Source of the DNA: Chamaelirium japonicum
Lineage: Eukaryota > Streptophyta > Magnoliopsida > Liliales > Melanthiaceae
DNA: 64,000 bases
Assembly: GCA_947650365.1 (NCBI GenBank)
Contig: OX393549.1
Span: forward strand, 88,862,556 to 88,926,555
Direction of reading: 5' to 3'
Shown: piece after piece, positions 61,034-64,000 of the stretch
How positions within the stretch are numbered: the first letter of the stretch is position 1
Layout of the letters: each line of letters begins with the position of its first letter
Made by a program: the position numbers and the translations under genes
Notes under the pieces: generated by a model
What the model was told of the DNA's origin: nothing
The model's database searches: none
Seen by the model: the letters and a program-made list of their open reading frames with translations, nothing else

Positions 61034-61078
<45 letters not shown>

Positions 61079-61850
61079 GCACATATATATATAAAACTTG
61101 CTTTTTTTAATAATGTCTTAAGCACATAGAATGATTAAAAATCCCTACCATGCTTGTGTGATGCAACATATTTAGAATACAAAAATCCAAGAAATAATTT
61201 GCGCGGGCAACAAATAAGTTGGAAGGAAATTACAATGAAAACAACTACAAACAGACTTTAATTAACCAGTCACAAAGATATGAAAGAAATTCAATCAAAT
61301 CATTACACAACTTTCCATCAGATCCATTAGTCAGCAGCCACTGTTGCCTCAACCTAAAGTTGTCTGCCTCATTCCCCCAAACCTGGCCGGTGAATTGCAC
61401 TCAACGCCAAATTTCATACAAAAGAGAATGCTATTTAGCTCGAAGTGTTTGTCTAAAATGATCAGCCTGATTGACATGGCATCCAATCACAACATCACTT
61501 TGCCTGACAGTCTGGGTTGAATGGATTCAGCTAATTGTTTCAAGCTGTCATGAGGACACAATTATCAAAACAATACTTATCTCTAATTGGTGTTTAATTC
61601 AACACATCATTGATTGGACCGAAAGGAAGTGCAGCAAATGATATCCACAAAAAAAAAAAAAGGCAGAAGAAACATTCACAAACAGAGGAGGTATGAAGGT
61701 ATGAGGAAGAAGCTAAATGCAATTCAAAAACCTATAGCAGAGAGGTATGAAGGTATGAACCTGATTGTTCAAACACAAAATAAAAATTCTCAACACTTTT
61801 CCAAGAAAAAATCAAAAGGGTAAAAATCTTCAAACACGGAACCTAATTGC
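60481..61850. other. Unassigned, low-repeat stretch
   Basis: A 118-residue frame at 60538-60894 (minus) has no recognised domain. 61200-61610 is more complex, nonrepetitive sequence that could be UTR or intron of a gene beyond view, but I cannot support it. (GA)n at 61034-61075. Confidence 0.35.
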
Positions 61851-61856
<6 letters not shown>

Positions 61857-61916
<60 letters not shown>

Positions 61917-61926
61917 TGAGAGAGAG
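61857..61926 (+). repeat. (GA)n microsatellite, interrupted
   Basis: About 70 bp of GA with A and T interruptions. Confidence 0.93.
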
Positions 61927-62099
61927 ACCCAAGAGAAACAATCAAGAAGAAGAAGGGTTTCACTGCCATAACAATCAAGAAGAAAGAATTTCCTCTCGCT
62001 TAAAAAATAATCATCAAATTTTTCAACCCAGATTTCAATTCCGATAAGCTTTTAAAATCATGCAAATACAAATTTTTAATACTAAGCAACAAATTTTTA

Positions 62100-62290
62100 A
62101 GATCAGATTTCTTTTGAAGCATGATATTTTTAAGCATCGGATTTTTAGAACTGGAGCATCATATTTTTTTGAAGCATCAAATTTTTTTAAGCATCAGATA
62201 TTTTGAGAACTGGAGCAATAGATTTTTTGAGAATCATATATTTTTTAGAACTGAAGCATCAGATTTTCAAATTTTGAAGCATCAGAAGTT
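62100..62290 (+). repeat. Degenerate minisatellite GAAGCATCAGATTTTTTGAG
   Basis: About eight loosely spaced copies of a phrase combining RAAGCATCAGATTTTT and GAGAACTGGAGCA, period roughly 20-30 bp. The frame crossing it (62121-62564) is an artefact. Confidence 0.7.
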
Positions 62291-62750
62291 GCTACGATTG
62301 CCACAAAAACTCGACAAAAAAAATCAAGAGAGTGATAGGGAGACAGGGGCCTACCTGGGTGGACGGATCTCAGCTACTCTCTCTGCTCTCTTTCTCTACT
62401 TCTCTTCTTTCTCTACTTTTCTTCTTTTTCTTTCTCAGCTTCTCACCATTCACCGTTTCTCACCCGTCCTGAACCAGAGAGAGAGAGAAAAGAAAAAGTT
62501 ATTAACCCTCCAATTCAAACAACAATGGAAAAATCCGCAAGCCTTAATCAAATATCAATCATAAAAAGGTTAAATGGCGTAAACAATACCTTGAAATCGG
62601 AAGAAATCTGAAGGGGTGAGAGAGAATTTGATCAGCAGGGTCTCAGATCGGTGATGTAGGAGGAGTGCGTTTCCAACAGATCTCAGCCAGCGAGAGACCG
62701 AAAATGAAAAACCAAGACAACCATCAACAAAAAGAAAAAAAAAATCAAGA
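62291..62750. other. Unassigned CT- and A-rich spacer
   Basis: CTCTTTCTCTACTTC-type stretch at 62370-62460. No gene. Confidence 0.4.
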
Positions 62751-62756
62751 TGGTGA

Positions 62757-62815
62757 GGGGGACGGGCTCAGCGGTTAGAGAGAGAGGGGGACGGGCTCAG
62801 CGGTTCGATGAGAGA
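62757..62815 (+). repeat. 28-bp tandem repeat GGGGGACGGGCTCAGCGGTT
   Basis: Two copies here (GGGACGGGCTCAGCGGTT at 62759 and 62787) and a third variant at 63631-63650, on both sides of the gene fragment. Confidence 0.8.
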
Positions 62816-62869
62816 AAGAGAGAGATCTCGAGCGGGCGGTGGGAGCTCCTCAATCGGCCCTCCAAGCGA

Positions 62870-63360
62870 TGGAGATCACATTCCGTCTCATCTCCCTCGC
62901 CCTCTCCGATCCTCGGCCCTACGCTAACTGCCGCAAGTGGAAGCGCCGCCACGAGTCCCTAAGCATCAGACAGATCGAGCTCATCGCCGCCCTCTGCGAG
63001 GGGGAGGATCCGGCGGCCGAGTGCCCATCTCCCACCTCAGCTCGCCCAAGAGGATCCTGGCGCGAGACAGGAGCTCGTTGGAGGTCTGGAAACTCCCCGG
63101 CAGGAGTGCTCCGGTCGCCAGCAATACCAGCGAGGCGAGCCTACTCCTGAGGCTAGCCACGCGGGAGAGATCCGAGGGCGTGGCCTGCAAGATACATTTC
63201 GAATCGAGGCCCAGATGCGTCGGTGCCCCTTCACGCTGGGTCTGGGGGAGTCCAACCTCGCTGGGAAGCCTAGCCTCGAGAACGATCTCATCGTCCGGCC
63301 GTCGGATCTCCACTCCCTCAAGAGATCCCCCTCCGAGTCGAAGAAAGAGAGACATCTTGA
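62870..63360 (+). pseudogene. GC-rich gene fragment with two frameshifts (unrecognised)
   Basis: Three adjoining stretches in different frames look like normal protein: MEITFRLISLALSDPRPYAN and RQIELIAALCEGED from 62870, then ISHLSSPKRILARDRSSLEV with TSEASLLLRLATRE, then MRRCPFTLGLGESNLAGKPS with LENDLIVRPSDLHSLKR from 63212. I do not recognise the family. It is bordered by direct repeats with GAGCGGGCGGTGGG and GCTCCTCAATC (62831-62855 and 63359-63392). That arrangement suggests a host exon captured by a transposon, now decayed. It could also be the first exon of a real gene with sequencing errors. Confidence 0.35.
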
Positions 63361-63552
63361 GCGGGCGGTGGGGGGGGGGGGCTCCTCAATCTGAAACAGA
63401 GAAAAAAAAAACCCTAAATTAAAAAGAAAGAGAGAGGAATCAGATCTGTGGTGAGGGGGGGCAGCAGGAGTGAGGGACACGGAGATCTGGGGAGAGGATG
63501 GTCGATTGAGGGTGGGAGGGAAGATGGAGGGGGGTCGCGGGAGTGAGGGACG

Positions 63553-63610
<58 letters not shown>

Positions 63611-63958
63611 ATGGAAGAGAGGAGAGAGAAGGGGGACAAGCTCAGCGGTTAGAGAGAAAGGGGGGCGGTCTCAACGGTTTGATGAGAGTGGGACGCGCAG
63701 AGATAGAGAGAAACAGATCAATCGTGCAGGAACTGCTATCCAACCGTTGTCCGATTGACGTGGCATACAATGCCAGCGCCTACCGAATAAAGGACAGGGC
63801 ATGAACGGCTATGATTTTCAAGAAAGGATCGTGAAGATTATGTCTAAAGCAGATCGTGCAAAATATAAAATACTACACAATGCCAAGAGATCTTGGCCAT
63901 CAAATACTCCAACCGCCTCTTATGTTTGTATCGAACGGCTGTCTTTATCTATTCCTAG

Positions 63959-63966
<8 letters not shown>
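63361..63966. other. GA-rich spacer
   Basis: Contains (GA)n at 63555-63608. 63690-63960 is unique-looking sequence without a gene. Confidence 0.4.

Positions 63967-64000
<34 letters not shown>
63967..64000 (+). repeat. (TA)n microsatellite at the window end
   Basis: 34 bp of TA, continuing beyond the window. Confidence 0.95.

Overview
The window looks like intergenic DNA from the nuclear genome of a flowering plant. It carries degenerate Ty1/copia and Ty3/gypsy LTR retrotransposons primed by initiator tRNA-Met, a plant L1-type LINE with DUF4283-like and zf-RVT parts, Helitrons, hAT, Mutator-like and Harbinger MITEs, a TRIM, and very many long (GA)n/(TA)n microsatellites. I cannot name the species. 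I see no prokaryotic operon, CRISPR array, tRNA or rRNA gene.

Layout: 1-8457 is a decayed copia element on the + strand whose 5' LTR is cut by the window edge. 9208-10345 is probably an isolated LTR of another family. 10.6-21.3 kb is a mosaic of small elements: a head-to-tail run of three minus-strand Helitrons (12412-14532), one hAT MITE nested inside another (14889-15896), a LINE 3' end with poly(A), a TRIM with three LTRs inside a Mutator-like MITE with a perfect 9-bp target duplication (17443-18235), another hAT (18906-19371) and a Tourist MITE (20991-21227).

From 21684 to about 43400 a GA-rich Helitron appears to have been split by two retrotransposons. One is a dead minus-strand copia (22861-32620, same family as the element at 1-8457). 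The other is a young minus-strand gypsy element (32667-42291) that keeps an intact gag but no pol and carries a 66-bp minisatellite. A degenerate LINE fills roughly 44.0-50.1 kb.

50.1-64 kb holds a hAT MITE, microsatellites, a 1.6-kb field of short palindromes (about 53.8-55.4 kb), the only convincing host gene (55959-56825, minus strand, a syringolide-induced 14-1-1-like protein), a 675-bp fold-back element bounded by mirrored compound microsatellites (57871-58545), a further Helitron end (60060) and a frameshifted GC-rich gene fragment (about 62870-63360).

The genes do not form a pathway. The biology on show is layered transposition, with trans-mobilisation of a gag-only element the most notable case. 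I found no clearly new molecular system; the strongest leads are that gag-only gypsy element, the tandem Helitrons, the three-LTR TRIM and the palindrome field.
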